A DNA stretch of 64,000 nt, from contig JAGOSL010000004.1 in assembly GCA_018062345.1 (NCBI GenBank), positions 35,281 through 99,280 on the forward strand, in the 5' to 3' direction. Both the position numbers and the translations under genes were made by a program. Source of the stretch: Pseudomonadota bacterium (GTDB lineage: Bacteria > Pseudomonadota > Alphaproteobacteria > Paracaedibacterales > CAITNM01). Position 1 is the stretch's first letter; the number at the start of each line of letters is the position of its first letter. Below the pieces are notes generated by a model. The model ran no database searches. It worked only from the letters and a program-made list of their open reading frames with translations, and was not told where the DNA came from. This document shows positions 1 to 9,885 of the stretch, in pieces.

Positions 1-1391
1 CCATAAAAAGCACCTTCACCGGGATTTAGGCTGTATTCAATACCCGCAGCTTGAGTTGCCTCTTTTAATGCTGCTTCAGCTTTATCCCAAAGCTCATCAC
101 TTCCTGCACGCGTTTCAGGGCGATCAGAAAATTTCACTTTAAAATCAGTAAAACCAAGATCTTTATAAATTCCTTTTAATAAGTCACAAAAACTTTTTGT
201 TTCAGAAATAATTTGCTCTGGAGTACAAAATATGTGGGCATCATCTTGTACAAAGCTGCGTACGCGCATAATACCGTGTAGCGAGCCACTAGGCTCATTA
301 CGATGACATGAACCAAATTCAGACATGCGCAATGGCAAATCGCGATAACTTTTTAAGCCTTGTTTGAAAATTTGCACGTGACAAGGGCAGTTCATTGGCT
401 TAATGGCCAACACTTTATCTTCATCTGCTTGGACGCTGTACATGTTTGCACCAAACTTATCCCAATGACCGGAAGCTTCCCAAAGAGAACGATCAACTAA
501 TTGGGGAGTGCGAACTTCTACATAGTCAGCTTTTTCAAGGCGTTTGCGCACAAAACTTTCTAAAATACGGTAAATTGTCCATCCTTTTGGGTGCCAAAAA
601 ACTGAACCTGTAGCTTCTTCTTGCAAATGAAACAACCTAAGATCTGCCCCAATTTTCCGGTGATCACGCTTTTCTGCTTCTTCAAGCATATGAAGGTAAT
701 CATCTAATTGTTGCTGAGTAGCCCAAGCTGTACCGTAAATTCGTTGCAGCATCACATTGCGATGATCACCACGCCAATAAGCGCCTGCAAGTTTCATAAG
801 TTTAAAAGCATGCCCTACCCTTTTGGTTGTTGGCAAATGGGGGCCACGGCAAAGATCAATAAACTCGCCTTGACGATACAAACTAATTGTTTCCCCCTGG
901 GGGATACTTTCAATAATTTCTGCCTTGAATTTTTCGCCCATGTTTTGAAAAAATGGAATTGCATCATCGCGGTTCCACTCTTCGCGTACAATTGAAATAT
1001 CACGATCAACTAAATCATGCATATGTTTTTCAATAGCGGGCAAATCATCTAAAGAAAGAGGTGTTTTTGGGTAAATATCATAATAAAAACCATTTTCAAT
1101 AGCAGGCCCGATGGTAATTTGTGTATCTGGATAAAGCTCTTTAATGGCCTGAGCAAACAAATGCGCAGCATCGTGGCGAATAATTTCAAGCCCTTCGTCT
1201 GTGGTTTTTGTAATGATTTCTATTTGTGCGCCATCTTGGACTGGTTGATTTAAATCTTTCAAATCACCGTTTACTCTTATAGCAACAGCATCTTTTGCAA
1301 GACGAGGAGAAATTGAGAAAGCAATTTCTTCTCCTGTTGGAATTTTTTCAAATATTTTTTTGGAACCATCTTTTAAACGTATCGAGATCAT
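1..1391 (-). CDS. thrS: Threonine-tRNA ligase (C-terminus outside window)
   Basis: Charges tRNA-Thr with threonine in the cytoplasm. Translating the minus strand from the ATG at 1391 gives an uninterrupted reading frame of about 463 residues to the window edge, so roughly the last 170 residues of a usual 640-residue enzyme lie to the left. The order is an N-terminal TGS domain (starts [10 protein letters not shown]), the editing/SAD domain with [10 protein letters not shown], then the class II catalytic core with the zinc-site segment [10 protein letters not shown], followed by [15 protein letters not shown] and the motif 2 region [17 protein letters not shown]. No frameshift is seen. The family match is very strong. 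The 68 bp before nhaA show no T-box or other leader that I can recognise. Confidence 0.96.
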   Translation of the reverse strand, partial: MISIRLKDGSKKIFEKIPTGEEIAFSISPRLAKDAVAIRVNGDLKDLNQPVQDGAQIEIITKTTDEGLEIIRHDAAHLFAQAIKELYPDTQITIGPAIENGFYYDIYPKTPLSLDDLPAIEKHMHDLVDRDISIVREEWNRDDAIPFFQNMGEKFKAEIIESIPQGETISLYRQGEFIDLCRGPHLPTTKRVGHAFKLMKLAGAYWRGDHRNVMLQRIYGTAWATQQQLDDYLHMLEEAEKRDHRKIGADLRLFHLQEEATGSVFWHPKGWTIYRILESFVRKRLEKADYVEVRTPQLVDRSLWEASGHWDKFGANMYSVQADEDKVLAIKPMNCPCHVQIFKQGLKSYRDLPLRMSEFGSCHRNEPSGSLHGIMRVRSFVQDDAHIFCTPEQIISETKSFCDLLKGIYKDLGFTDFKVKFSDRPETRAGSDELWDKAEAALKEATQAAGIEYSLNPGEGAFY

Positions 1392-1459
1392 AAAACAAAA
1401 GAGCTAATTGATATCTTTTTGTAGCATAAGATCTAATTCGACAAAAGATCGCTACGTTT

Positions 1460-2644
1460 TTAAACAGTTTGTGTTTTTCGGTTTTTAGCTAAGAAAAAAA
1501 GAATCAGAATTCCAAAAGCTGCTGAGAGCAGCGAACCAATTACAACACCTGCGCGCATAGCATAGTTAGGACCACCAGCCTCAAAAGTAAGGTCTCCTAT
1601 AAACAAACTCAGGGTAAATCCAATACCACCTAAAATTGCAACGGCGTAAAGTTTTCCCCAAGAAATATCTTTCGGCAATGAGCACCACTTCATTTTCACA
1701 GCGGCATAAGAAAATAAAAATACCCCCAATTGCTTACCTAAGAATAATCCAGAAATGATACCCAAAGTAATATTGCTTTGTAATATATCATAGGAAAAGT
1801 TGCTAAAATCTATTCCGGAGTTGATAAATGAAAACAAAGGTAAAATTAAAAAATAGACCAAAGGCTTTAAAAAGCTTTCAAGTTTCTGGAACGAAGGATT
1901 AATTTTATCATTTATCTGAACAGGTATAGCAAGAGCTATAATAATACCACTTAAAGTTCCATGAATTCCTGCTTCAACCATAGAAAACCACAAAAAAACA
2001 CCAATAAGTATGTAAGGAAAATTATGTTTTATTTTCAATTGATTCAAAATAATTAAAAAAGAAATAAGTGCTACAGAAGAAATTAGTGCCAAAATATTAG
2101 GTGTTTTAGAAAAAAACACGGCTAGTATTATCAAAGCAAGCGCATCATCAACAAGCGAAAAGCCAATAATAAATGCCCGTAACTTACTTGTTATAAATTT
2201 TCCAAAAAATGATAATATTCCAAGCATAAATGCAGTATCTGTTGCAATTGGAATAGCCCAACCTTTAAAAGTAGAAGAATCGTAGTTAAAATACAGATAA
2301 AACAAAGCAGGAATAATAATTCCTCCAACAGCTGCAGCACTAGGAAAAACAAGAGTTTTTTTATCTTTAAACTCACCACACACAAGATGAAATTTTAGCT
2401 CTAATCCGATCAATAAAAAAAATAAAGTCATCAAGCCATCATTGGCCAAATTAATTAGGTGCGTTTGATAGATAAACTGGCCATAACCAAATGAAACAGG
2501 GAGGAAAACAAAAGTTCTGTAGGTTTCTTGGAACATCGGAATATTAGCAACGCAAATGGCAGCAATAAAACTAAGGACAAGAAAAAATCCTGATAGCATT
2601 TCAGAATGAAGCAAATTAGTTATTTTAATTTTAGCTGTTTTCAT
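1460..2644 (-). CDS. nhaA: Na+/H+ antiporter NhaA
   Basis: Electrogenic inner-membrane exchanger that expels Na+ for H+. The protein is almost entirely hydrophobic helices, about 394 residues, the normal family length. Key family residues are visible: the ATDTAF segment (ion-site Asp of the unwound helix), SLVDDALA (the paired Asp residues of the ion-binding site) and GKQLGVF (the conserved Lys of helix X). I chose the ATG at 2644 (MKTAKIKITN) over an in-frame GTG at 2662, because the longer form adds only a polar stretch with no Shine-Dalgarno. The start codon overlaps the last codons of a small lipoprotein gene upstream (ATGAAAACAGCTAA), which suggests translational coupling. Confidence 0.93.
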   Translation of the reverse strand: MKTAKIKITNLLHSEMLSGFFLVLSFIAAICVANIPMFQETYRTFVFLPVSFGYGQFIYQTHLINLANDGLMTLFFLLIGLELKFHLVCGEFKDKKTLVFPSAAAVGGIIIPALFYLYFNYDSSTFKGWAIPIATDTAFMLGILSFFGKFITSKLRAFIIGFSLVDDALALIILAVFFSKTPNILALISSVALISFLIILNQLKIKHNFPYILIGVFLWFSMVEAGIHGTLSGIIIALAIPVQINDKINPSFQKLESFLKPLVYFLILPLFSFINSGIDFSNFSYDILQSNITLGIISGLFLGKQLGVFLFSYAAVKMKWCSLPKDISWGKLYAVAILGGIGFTLSLFIGDLTFEAGGPNYAMRAGVVIGSLLSAAFGILILFFLAKNRKTQTV

Positions 2645-2771
2645 TTTTATTTGAGGACACACTAAGATCTTTTAATTTTGCAGCACTACCTGCTGGATTC
2701 GTTTTTTGCATATTTTCTGCATTACTTGAGCAGGCAGCTAATACTAGAAAGCAACAAATAGCGTACGTCAT
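2631..2771 (-). CDS. Small lipoprotein overlapping the nhaA start
   Basis: A 46-residue protein begins MTYAICCFLVLAACSS and ends NKNENS. It has a short hydrophobic signal and an LAAC lipobox, so a predicted Cys-anchored lipoprotein of about 33 residues remains after cleavage. A TTG two codons upstream would give MKMTYAI and is an alternative start. Its stop TAA lies inside the nhaA start region, overlapping by 14 bases, a typical coupled arrangement. Small lipoproteins of this sort are common in alphaproteobacteria but the sequence is not one I recognise. It could be chance, but the lipobox position and the overlap are both apt. Confidence 0.45.
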   Translation of the reverse strand: MTYAICCFLVLAACSSNAENMQKTNPAGSAAKLKDLSVSSNKNENS

Positions 2772-2895
2772 TTTCAAACATTTTAGAGTCTCTACTTAGA
2801 TGGTACTTCATAAATAAAATACTTGTAAATTGAAAATCACGAGCTTTTTCTATAAAAAAAATTCTTAGATTACCAACTTCAATTTTTTGTCTATT

Positions 2896-3462
2896 TTAAA
2901 GAGAGAATACCTCTGCGTCCCCATCAAACAAAAACTTACTAACGATTTTTGTGAGATAGTATTTATGAAACTCGCGAAGTAAATGGACTAAGCTTGAATC
3001 ATCGCCTTCAACTACAAGTGGAAAAATAGTGATTTCAGGCATGGTTTTTTTGAAAAGCCAAAGGCTTCTTGGCATATGAAAATGACTAGTTACCAAGCCA
3101 ATTGAGCGAAAATGATGGTTTCGAACCCAAACAGCCGATTCTAAAGCATTGGAGAATGTGTTTACAGCCCCATACCCAATATCTGTAAATTGAAAAGAGC
3201 TAGCATATCCCCTGAGCTGTTTGTCTTTTATAATTGGAAGCTTAACCGCTTTATCAACTCCTGAAATTAGAACTCGTTTGGCATGGAGTTTTTCAAAAAG
3301 CGCCATTCCTTTTTGAATTCTAGCTTTACCGCCTGTTAAAATAACAATTGCATCAGTGTTAGGCATTTGCTCAAAAAATTGTTGAGTCTTGTGATAAAAA
3401 TCTATCAATCCATATGACCACACACAAAAAATAGCAATAAGAGCTAGTAATTTCAGGCGCAT
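2896..3462 (-). CDS. YdcF/SanA-like DUF218 protein
   Basis: A 188-residue protein with one N-terminal membrane helix (MRLKLLALIAIFCVWSYG) followed by a DUF218 domain. Family hallmarks are DAIVILTGGKARI near the start of the domain, a NTFSNALESAVWVRNH segment and VTSHFHMPRS. The fold binds an anionic ligand; the family includes ElyC and SanA, linked to envelope integrity, but the reaction is not settled. The start is the ATG overlapping the last codons of ftsX by 10 bp. A longer frame running into ftsX is a shadow. Its position directly after ftsE-ftsX suggests co-transcription and an envelope or division role. Confidence 0.85.
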   Translation of the reverse strand: MRLKLLALIAIFCVWSYGLIDFYHKTQQFFEQMPNTDAIVILTGGKARIQKGMALFEKLHAKRVLISGVDKAVKLPIIKDKQLRGYASSFQFTDIGYGAVNTFSNALESAVWVRNHHFRSIGLVTSHFHMPRSLWLFKKTMPEITIFPLVVEGDDSSLVHLLREFHKYYLTKIVSKFLFDGDAEVFSL

Positions 3463-4340
3463 GACCACAGTTTTCCCAAGGAGCTTGCCACCAAAATATA
3501 TGTAACGCCAACACCGACCATTAAACAAGAATATGGCAATAGAAAATATAAAAGTAACGAAGGACCCGTAAAACCATATGGGAAAAAGGCCATGTGCTCG
3601 GTTGCCATGTAAATGGACCAACAAACAAAACACGCCCCCATAAAACCGTAAATGCAGCTTAAGGCAATGCACCTTGCCATAAACCAACAGTACAATTTTT
3701 TAATATACGCCGGAGTTGCACCAAGAAGAGAAAGGCGTTCTATATTTTTTGTTTGCTGTGCAAAAAGAGCCCTAGTCATTAAAACCATAACTGCTAAAAA
3801 GGCCGTAACAAAGCATGCTATAATGCAATCGAGAATATAACTTAAGATTTCAAAAGACGATACAAATTCAGCTGAATAACGAGGCTGAGTGTACACCTGT
3901 GCATCAGGAACTATATCTTTGATCTGGTTTTCTATGAGTAGAAGTTTTTCTTGAGCAGATGATTTCATGTCTAGTTCAATAAAAACAGGAAAAGGAATTG
4001 ATTCAATCCAAGATTTGCTGCTTCCGATTTGCGGACTAAACATGCGTTGAAAAGATTGTTCATCAATTTTTCGAAATCCCTTCACTAAAGGAGATTTTTT
4101 TAAAAATTTCTCCATTTCAACTGTGTCGTTTTCTAATTGAGAAGTATTGCCACTATAAGGAATCAGCACGTAATTTTCTTGCTCAGGATTGAGTTGCCAA
4201 GCTTTAATAAAATCACGAACGCCGTTTGAAGAAATACAGGAAAGATAGAGCAACCCTATCAAAACAGATAGTATTAACATGAATGTTCTGCGGTTCTTAT
4301 CATATAAAAGCGGTAAATCAGCCGGCATAGAGAAAATCAT
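3453..4340 (-). CDS. ftsX: Cell division protein FtsX
   Basis: Membrane partner of FtsE in the ABC-like complex that controls periplasmic peptidoglycan hydrolases at the septum. The protein has 295 residues, with one N-terminal helix (about residues 20-38), an extracytoplasmic domain of about 130 residues (40-165), then three C-terminal helices. That is the four-helix FtsX plan. The segment RLSLLGATPAYIKKLY between helices 2 and 3 matches the conserved FtsX cytoplasmic loop. The start overlaps the ftsE stop by 4 bp (ATGA), and the end overlaps the ydcF-like gene. Sequence conservation is modest, as usual for alphaproteobacterial FtsX. Confidence 0.88.
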   Translation of the reverse strand: MIFSMPADLPLLYDKNRRTFMLILSVLIGLLYLSCISSNGVRDFIKAWQLNPEQENYVLIPYSGNTSQLENDTVEMEKFLKKSPLVKGFRKIDEQSFQRMFSPQIGSSKSWIESIPFPVFIELDMKSSAQEKLLLIENQIKDIVPDAQVYTQPRYSAEFVSSFEILSYILDCIIACFVTAFLAVMVLMTRALFAQQTKNIERLSLLGATPAYIKKLYCWFMARCIALSCIYGFMGACFVCWSIYMATEHMAFFPYGFTGPSLLLYFLLPYSCLMVGVGVTYILVASSLGKLWSCA

Positions 4341-5074
4341 GCAGTCCTCGTAAATTGTTCATTTAGGCAAGAATCTTCTCTCAAAGAATTAATTTTTCTA
4401 ATTTCACCATTTTTCAAATGATACTCATAGTATTCTTTTGAAGCTACTAATTGGCGATTATGTGTAGCCACAACAACTGTAGTTCCCATTTTTACTAATT
4501 CTTCAAATAAATTCATCAAGCGCTTTGACTGGGCTTCATCTACATTGCCAGTTGGCTCATCAGCTATTAGAATTTTAGGCTTTCGAATCACAGCCCTAGC
4601 AACCGCTACCCTTTGTTTTTGGCCTTCTGATAATTCGTTAGAAAAACGTTTAAGACAGTCTCCAAGCCCCACCCAATCAAGTAGCTCTTCAGCATATGCA
4701 TTCGCTTTTTTAGGATTGTACCCTTGCAATTTCAAAACCAGCGCGACGTTTTCTTGAGCATTAAGATGTTCAAAGAGCTCACAGTCTTGCAGTACAATAC
4801 CAATTTGTTGACGAAATACTGAACGGGTATGCATATTTAGAGTTTTAGTATCAACTCCAAGAACGCTGATACTACCGCTGGTAGGCTTAAGTGCATTATA
4901 AATTAATTTAAGAAAGGATGTTTTTCCCATCCCGCTATTTCCAGTCAAAAAGTAAAAGGCGTGAGATTTAAAAGAAACATTTACTTCTTTCAAAATTTCT
5001 TGAGAGGAATTTTTATATGAAAAACTTACATTCTGAAAATTAATTAGAGGAAGTGATTGTTCCGAATGGGACAT
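4337..5074 (-). CDS. ftsE: Cell division ATP-binding protein FtsE
   Basis: ABC ATPase that couples ATP hydrolysis to FtsX at the division site. The 245-residue protein shows Walker A GNSGMGKTS (about residue 44), Q-loop GIVLQDCELF, signature LSEGQKQRVAVARA, Walker B ILIADEPTGNVD and the switch His in VVATHNRQLV. The ADEPTGNVD form is characteristic of FtsE/LolD-type ATPases, and the following ftsX makes FtsE the right choice. The C-terminal tail of about 15 residues after EIRKINSL is polar and not conserved. It is the first gene of the ftsE-ftsX-ydcF operon, just downstream of tRNA-Arg. Confidence 0.94.
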   Translation of the reverse strand: MSHSEQSLPLINFQNVSFSYKNSSQEILKEVNVSFKSHAFYFLTGNSGMGKTSFLKLIYNALKPTSGSISVLGVDTKTLNMHTRSVFRQQIGIVLQDCELFEHLNAQENVALVLKLQGYNPKKANAYAEELLDWVGLGDCLKRFSNELSEGQKQRVAVARAVIRKPKILIADEPTGNVDEAQSKRLMNLFEELVKMGTTVVVATHNRQLVASKEYYEYHLKNGEIRKINSLREDSCLNEQFTRTA

Positions 5075-5098
5075 ACTTAATTTCTCTTTAGACGATTT

Positions 5099-5175
5099 TG
5101 GCGCACCCGATACGATTCGAACGTATGACCTTTGCCTCCGGAGGGCAACGCTCTATCCAGCTGAGCTACGGGTGC
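5099..5175 (-). tRNA. tRNA-Arg (anticodon CCG)
   Basis: A full 77-base cloverleaf on the minus strand with encoded CCA. The acceptor GCACCCG pairs with CGGGTGC, the D arm is GCTC/GAGC, the anticodon stem TTGCC/GGCAA flanks the loop CTCCGGA (anticodon CCG, reading CGG), and the T arm is ATACG-TTCGAAT-CGTAT. It lies between ftsE and the fucosyltransferase-like gene. Confidence 0.97.
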
Positions 5176-5294
5176 ACATACTGGAATGTAGCGGTATTTA
5201 TGCTCACTTAACAATACTTAAAACCTAGCTGTCTCATCTTGATTTTAAGTGTAATAGAAAAAAACAATTCGACAAAGGAGTAAAAAGCATAAAA

Positions 5295-6224
5295 TTAGTG
5301 GAGCATAAAAGGATTTATCGTTATCCATCCTTGTGGATATGATTCCATGTCATGAAGCCCCTTAATAAGGTCTCGCTGAATTCCTTCGGGGTGGTTAAGA
5401 AAATATTCATCTTTATACTTTGGCAGGGGAGCTATAATTTTTGCGCTTGGATTGCTGCAAAGGTAGGCAGCCCACCATGAAAATGTAGAATTTGCAACGA
5501 TAAGATTTTTACATTGAGTCATCAGATAAAACTCATCAAGATTCGTTGAAGAATTATCTCCTGGCGAGACGATAACAACGTTTTTTAAGTTTGAAAAACA
5601 ATCTCGCGCAAAAGCTGCATCATCAGAAAATACAAAAAATTTCACATTATTCAACTTAGAAAAATGCTGCATTGCTTGCATATAATAAGTTAGCGGGATC
5701 ATTCTATCTTGAAAATTTCTAAAATCCCCCCTACGAATATGGATTGCAACGCTATTGCATGCACGTATTTGGGGTAAGAATTTTCTTATAAAAGGAGTAC
5801 TTATCTTTTTTAGTGAAAAAATTTTTTTTATATTTTTTGCATGTTCTTTGAAAAAAATTTCTGACTCAAAAAAACTAGCAATCAGAATTCTTCCTTTTCC
5901 TTTTAAATCATGGAAGCTATTTCCTTCCCAAACAAAAGTAAAAGGTTCTTTATTAAGTTCTTCTTCGGAAACGACATCAATCCCATCTAAATGAAAATCT
6001 TGCTTATTGATTCGGTATTTTCTGTCATTAGGATCTCGCAAGTTGGCGTTCTCATTACTGGAAACAACAATTTTTAGATCTGCATCGATGATTCTTGCTA
6101 AATTATAAGCAGCAGCAAATTGAAACATTTGGTTACCGATGCCGGAATCTAATTTTACAAAGACAACATCTCTAGAAAACAAAAAATTTAATACACAAAA
6201 AAGAAGAAAAGAAACGCTTTTCAT
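5295..6224 (-). CDS. Exported GT11-type fucosyltransferase-like protein
   Basis: A 309-residue protein of glycosyltransferase family 11 (alpha-1,2-fucosyltransferase type, GDP-fucose donor). Family motifs are near the N-terminus GIGNQMFQFAAAY, motif I HIRRGDF at about residue 167, FFVFSDD, and motif III NSTFSWWAAYL. It is preceded by a hydrophobic stretch (MKSVSFLLFCVLNFLFSRD) that looks like a signal peptide or anchor; most bacterial GT11 enzymes begin directly with the GIGNQ region and are cytoplasmic. It follows dapE by 12 bp and is probably the last gene of the ppx-dap operon. The actual sugar donor and acceptor are not shown by sequence. It is grouped functionally with the exported glycan enzymes at 36.7-47.4 kb. 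Confidence 0.82.
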   Translation of the reverse strand: MKSVSFLLFCVLNFLFSRDVVFVKLDSGIGNQMFQFAAAYNLARIIDADLKIVVSSNENANLRDPNDRKYRINKQDFHLDGIDVVSEEELNKEPFTFVWEGNSFHDLKGKGRILIASFFESEIFFKEHAKNIKKIFSLKKISTPFIRKFLPQIRACNSVAIHIRRGDFRNFQDRMIPLTYYMQAMQHFSKLNNVKFFVFSDDAAFARDCFSNLKNVVIVSPGDNSSTNLDEFYLMTQCKNLIVANSTFSWWAAYLCSNPSAKIIAPLPKYKDEYFLNHPEGIQRDLIKGLHDMESYPQGWITINPFMLH

Positions 6225-6236
6225 AAAAATTCAATC

Positions 6237-7343
6237 CTATATTTGAAAAATTTGCTGATAAATTTTTTCTAAACAAATTAGATCAGCCAATGAAACATGC
6301 TCATCGACGTGGTGAGCTGTTTTATTTAATAATCCTAATTCAACCACCGGACAAAGTTTGTGAATAAAGCGCGCATCAGAAGTACCACCGGAAGTGGAAC
6401 AAGTAGGCGTTGCACCTGTTACCTTTTCGACTGCCTTTGACACTAAACCTACCCATTCAGAGGAATTTGAAATAAAAGGTTCCGCAGAAGGCAAGGCAGT
6501 TATTAAAAAATTCTCAGCACCATATTGAGCCTTTATTTTTAAGGCCTCTAGGGTGATATATTCTTCTAAAGATTTGAAGCTGTGCAGCGTATTGAAACGT
6601 ATGTTAACAGAAGCAGATGAAATTCCCGGGATTACGTTATAAACATCATTTGGCACACTGAGCTTAACAATTTCTAAATTGCTTGGATTGAAATTGTCTA
6701 TTCCTTCATCTAATGGCTGGGAGATCAAGCTATTAAGCAGCGCTATTAAAGGATTTACAGCATTTTGAGCTAAATGAGGATAAGCTACGTGTCCTTGTTT
6801 CCCAGACGAAATAATATCAAAGCTAATACTGCCTCGGCGTCCATTTTTAATAGTGTCTGCAACCGTATTTACTGAAGTTGGCTCACCTACAAGCGCAAAA
6901 GTTGGCACGTGGCCATTTTCTTGTAACCAAGGAACAATTTTTGCAATGCCATCCTTTGCGGGACCTTCTTCATCCGTTGTTAATAAAATGCTGACGGAGC
7001 CATTACTTTTAAGAGCAGGAAGAGCAGCTAAAAATGCTGCTATGGCGCCTTTCATATCAACTGCACCACGGCCATATAAGTGATTGTTTGAAATACTTCC
7101 TGCAAAAGGAGGATGCTTCCAGCCATTCCCCGGAGGCACAACATCTACATGACCGACAAACATTAAATGGGCGTTACCTGTGCCTTTACGAGCAAACAAA
7201 TTATCGACTTGCCCAAAAGGTAGGCGGTGAACTTCAAATTCAAGCGACTTGAGATATATTTGAATAAAATCTAGGCAATCAGAACCTTTAGGGGTTACGG
7301 TATCAAATTGAATAAGTTTTTGTGCAATTTCGGTAACGTTCAT
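6237..7343 (-). CDS. dapE: Succinyl-diaminopimelate desuccinylase
   Basis: Zn-dependent hydrolase that converts N-succinyl-LL-diaminopimelate to LL-diaminopimelate and succinate in lysine and peptidoglycan synthesis. The 368-residue length is normal for the M20 family. Metal-site motifs are FVGHVDVVPPG (His and following Asp), GRGAVDMKGAIAAF, LLTTDEEGPAKDG (general base Glu) and a C-terminal TSGGTSDARFI. The start is 2 bp after the dapD stop in the dapD-dapE pair. The gene set dapD, dapE and dapF in one cluster means the succinylase branch of the pathway is largely encoded here. Confidence 0.97.
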   Translation of the reverse strand: MNVTEIAQKLIQFDTVTPKGSDCLDFIQIYLKSLEFEVHRLPFGQVDNLFARKGTGNAHLMFVGHVDVVPPGNGWKHPPFAGSISNNHLYGRGAVDMKGAIAAFLAALPALKSNGSVSILLTTDEEGPAKDGIAKIVPWLQENGHVPTFALVGEPTSVNTVADTIKNGRRGSISFDIISSGKQGHVAYPHLAQNAVNPLIALLNSLISQPLDEGIDNFNPSNLEIVKLSVPNDVYNVIPGISSASVNIRFNTLHSFKSLEEYITLEALKIKAQYGAENFLITALPSAEPFISNSSEWVGLVSKAVEKVTGATPTCSTSGGTSDARFIHKLCPVVELGLLNKTAHHVDEHVSLADLICLEKIYQQIFQI

Positions 7344-7345
7344 TA

Positions 7346-8143
7346 TTAATCACGCAATAATTCATTAATACCTGTTTTTGAGCGAGTTTTTCCATCTACT
7401 GTTTTAACAATAACCGCACAGCTAAGATTCACACCTCCTGAAGAAGGTAAGGATCCTGGAACTACAACGGAATATGCTGGAACTCGTCCGTAATGAACTT
7501 CACCTGTTTGGCGATTAATAATTTTTGTTGAAGCGCCTATGAAAACCCCCATACTAAGCACAGCGCCTTCTTCAATAATGACACCTTCTGCAACTTCAGA
7601 ACGCGCGCCTATAAAACAATTATCTTCAATAATCACTGGAGAAGCTTGCACAGGCTCAAGCACTCCGCCTATTCCTGTACCACCTGAAATATGACAGTTC
7701 TTGCCTATTTGCGCACAAGAACCAATTGTGGCCCAAGTATCAACCATTGTGCCTTCATCGACGTAGGCGCCAATATTTACAAAGCTTGGCATCAACACTA
7801 CATTTTTAGCAATATAGGCACCGCGGCGTACAACTGAGCCAGGCACACTACGAAACCCAGCATTTAAAAAATTATCTTGATCCCACCCCTCAGATTTCAA
7901 TGAAACCTTATCAAAAAAGGATGCTGGATATCCTTGTTGTAATTGATTGGCATTCATTCTAAAAGAAAGTAGAACAGCTTTTTTTATCCAAGTATTCACT
8001 TGCCAGCCATTAGCTGTTTTTTCAGCAACGCGAATTTTTCCACTGTCAAGTTGTTGAAGGGTTTGTTCTACAGCTGCTTTCAGCTCATCTGTAATAGTCA
8101 AATTCGCTAAATTTTCCCAAGCATTTTCTATAATTTTTTGCAT
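7346..8143 (-). CDS. dapD: Tetrahydrodipicolinate N-succinyltransferase
   Basis: Transfers succinyl from succinyl-CoA to tetrahydrodipicolinate, the entry to the succinylase lysine/DAP branch. It is 265 residues, with an alpha-helical N-terminal domain (about 1-95) and a left-handed beta-helix of hexapeptide repeats from about residue 105. Recognisable stretches are [37 protein letters not shown] and [12 protein letters not shown]. There are 2-bp spacers to recJ and to dapE, so it sits inside a compact operon. No truncation is seen. Confidence 0.97.
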   Translation of the reverse strand: MQKIIENAWENLANLTITDELKAAVEQTLQQLDSGKIRVAEKTANGWQVNTWIKKAVLLSFRMNANQLQQGYPASFFDKVSLKSEGWDQDNFLNAGFRSVPGSVVRRGAYIAKNVVLMPSFVNIGAYVDEGTMVDTWATIGSCAQIGKNCHISGGTGIGGVLEPVQASPVIIEDNCFIGARSEVAEGVIIEEGAVLSMGVFIGASTKIINRQTGEVHYGRVPAYSVVVPGSLPSSGGVNLSCAVIVKTVDGKTRSKTGINELLRD

Positions 8144-8145
8144 TT

Positions 8146-9885
8146 TTATATCCTTATATCATCAATAATTAGTGTAAGTTGTTGCCTTCCCTGCCATTCA
8201 TCCACTTTTACATTACCAGCAACTTCAATAGGGCCACGATGTTCTAAAATTTTTTGCAACGGTGTTTGCATTGCACGAAAAGCCATTGCCTTTAGGCGTT
8301 TACCTGTTTCATCTTGTAACTGCAAACGAATATGATGTTCACCTACTACATCTGCAAAAATACAACTTAAATGCTTGAATGCAAACGTTGGTGTTGGATG
8401 TCCACTTCCATAAGGTTCGAGCTGTTGAATATGCTGCAAAAAGGCACCATTAACCCCATCTATCGTTATGTACCCATCGATGCTGAGTTTTAATTCTCGG
8501 TTTTGCAGATACGGAGCCGCGGCACTATCAATAAAATTATAAAAATCATCATAACGATCATCCGCAATGGTAAACCCTGCAGCCATGGCATGGCCTCCCC
8601 CTTTGCTGAGAAGACCTTTGTGTACAGCTTGGTGCATGAGCACGCCCATATCAAGCCCTGTAACTGAACGACCTGAGCCCTTTTGTTCATTTTCCCAATT
8701 TGTTACAACTAATGCTGGCTTATGATATTTATCTTTCAAACGACTAGAGACAATACCAATTACCCCTGGATGCCAATTATCACCTTTGACCATGATGACA
8801 GATAGCTGATCTAGTTTTTTTATCTCAACTTGAGCAACTGCTTCTTCAAGAACTTGGCGTTCAATTTCTTGTCGCTGTGCATTCAAAGCTGTAAGTCTTG
8901 CTGCTATTTCTTGCGCCTCTAGCTGATCTTGAGTAAATAAAAGTTCTGAACCAAGGTTCGCCTGCCCGACTCGTCCGCCTGCATTGATTCGAGGCCCAAT
9001 CATGAAACCAAAATGATAGGCTGATGTTATGCCTGTCTTGAGATCAGCAGCATCAGAAAGAGCTGTAAGACCTATATTTTTTCGCATTCTAGAAATTTTT
9101 AAACCTTGGGAAACAAACGCGCGATTTAGCCCTTTTAGCGGCATCACATCACACACTGTACCAAGCGCTACGATATCAAGATAATTCAGTAAATCTGGTT
9201 CTTGGATTGATTGAAAATAACCAGAGTTACGAAGCGCACGATTTAGCGCTACAATAAACAAAAAGGCCACCCCTGCAGCACACAACATTTTTAAATCATC
9301 ACGCCCTTCAAGTTCTTGATCTAAGCGATTCGGGTTAACAATAATAGCACTTGGCAGACTAGTTTCTGCAGTATGATGATCAAGCACAATAACATCAAGG
9401 CCGCTCTTTTTTGCTGATTCTAGTGCCTCAAAAGCTGTTGTTCCGCAGTCAACCATAAGACATAAATCATAGTTTTCTTTGCGCAATTTCTGCAATGCGA
9501 TTGGGTTAGCTCCATAGCCTTCATCAATGCGGTCAGGAATATATAGGCCGGAGGTTATGCCGATATCGCGAAGATAACGCCTTAATAATGCAGAAGCTGT
9601 TGCACCATCGACATCATAATCACCATAAACAACAAGTTTTTGAGCGTGTTGAATAGCATACAAAGTACGTTCAATTGCATTTTCCATATCATTTAAAATA
9701 AAGGGGTCTGGAAGATATTTCCGAAGAGATGGAGCTAAGAAATCTTCAACTTTCTCATGGTCAATATTTCTAGAAACAAGAATACGTGATAAAACTTCGG
9801 GCAAGCCAAATGACTGCATATACTGCATGATCAGCCTATCCTCAGCTGTTGCTAGTACCCAATCAAATCCTTTTAGAGATTTCAT
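8146..9885 (-). CDS. recJ: Single-stranded-DNA exonuclease RecJ
   Basis: 5'-3' exonuclease for single-stranded DNA in recombination and repair. With the ATG at 9885 ([11 protein letters not shown]) it has 579 residues, the normal length. DHH phosphoesterase motifs are [36 protein letters not shown] and [13 protein letters not shown]; the DHHA1 part has [19 protein letters not shown] and [12 protein letters not shown], followed by the OB domain. A start 10 codons further upstream is open but lies deeper inside dapF. The chosen start overlaps dapF by 23 bp. It belongs to the ppx-dapF-recJ-dapD-dapE run. Confidence 0.96.
   Translation of the reverse strand: MKSLKGFDWVLATAEDRLIMQYMQSFGLPEVLSRILVSRNIDHEKVEDFLAPSLRKYLPDPFILNDMENAIERTLYAIQHAQKLVVYGDYDVDGATASALLRRYLRDIGITSGLYIPDRIDEGYGANPIALQKLRKENYDLCLMVDCGTTAFEALESAKKSGLDVIVLDHHTAETSLPSAIIVNPNRLDQELEGRDDLKMLCAAGVAFLFIVALNRALRNSGYFQSIQEPDLLNYLDIVALGTVCDVMPLKGLNRAFVSQGLKISRMRKNIGLTALSDAADLKTGITSAYHFGFMIGPRINAGGRVGQANLGSELLFTQDQLEAQEIAARLTALNAQRQEIERQVLEEAVAQVEIKKLDQLSVIMVKGDNWHPGVIGIVSSRLKDKYHKPALVVTNWENEQKGSGRSVTGLDMGVLMHQAVHKGLLSKGGGHAMAAGFTIADDRYDDFYNFIDSAAAPYLQNRELKLSIDGYITIDGVNGAFLQHIQQLEPYGSGHPTPTFAFKHLSCIFADVVGEHHIRLQLQDETGKRLKAMAFRAMQTPLQKILEHRGPIEVAGNVKVDEWQGRQQLTLIIDDIRI

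Noticed and set aside
2896..3687. A 263-codon version of the ydcF-like gene
   Set aside because: The first 75 codons lie in ftsX in another frame; the start at 3462 fits the family N-terminus.
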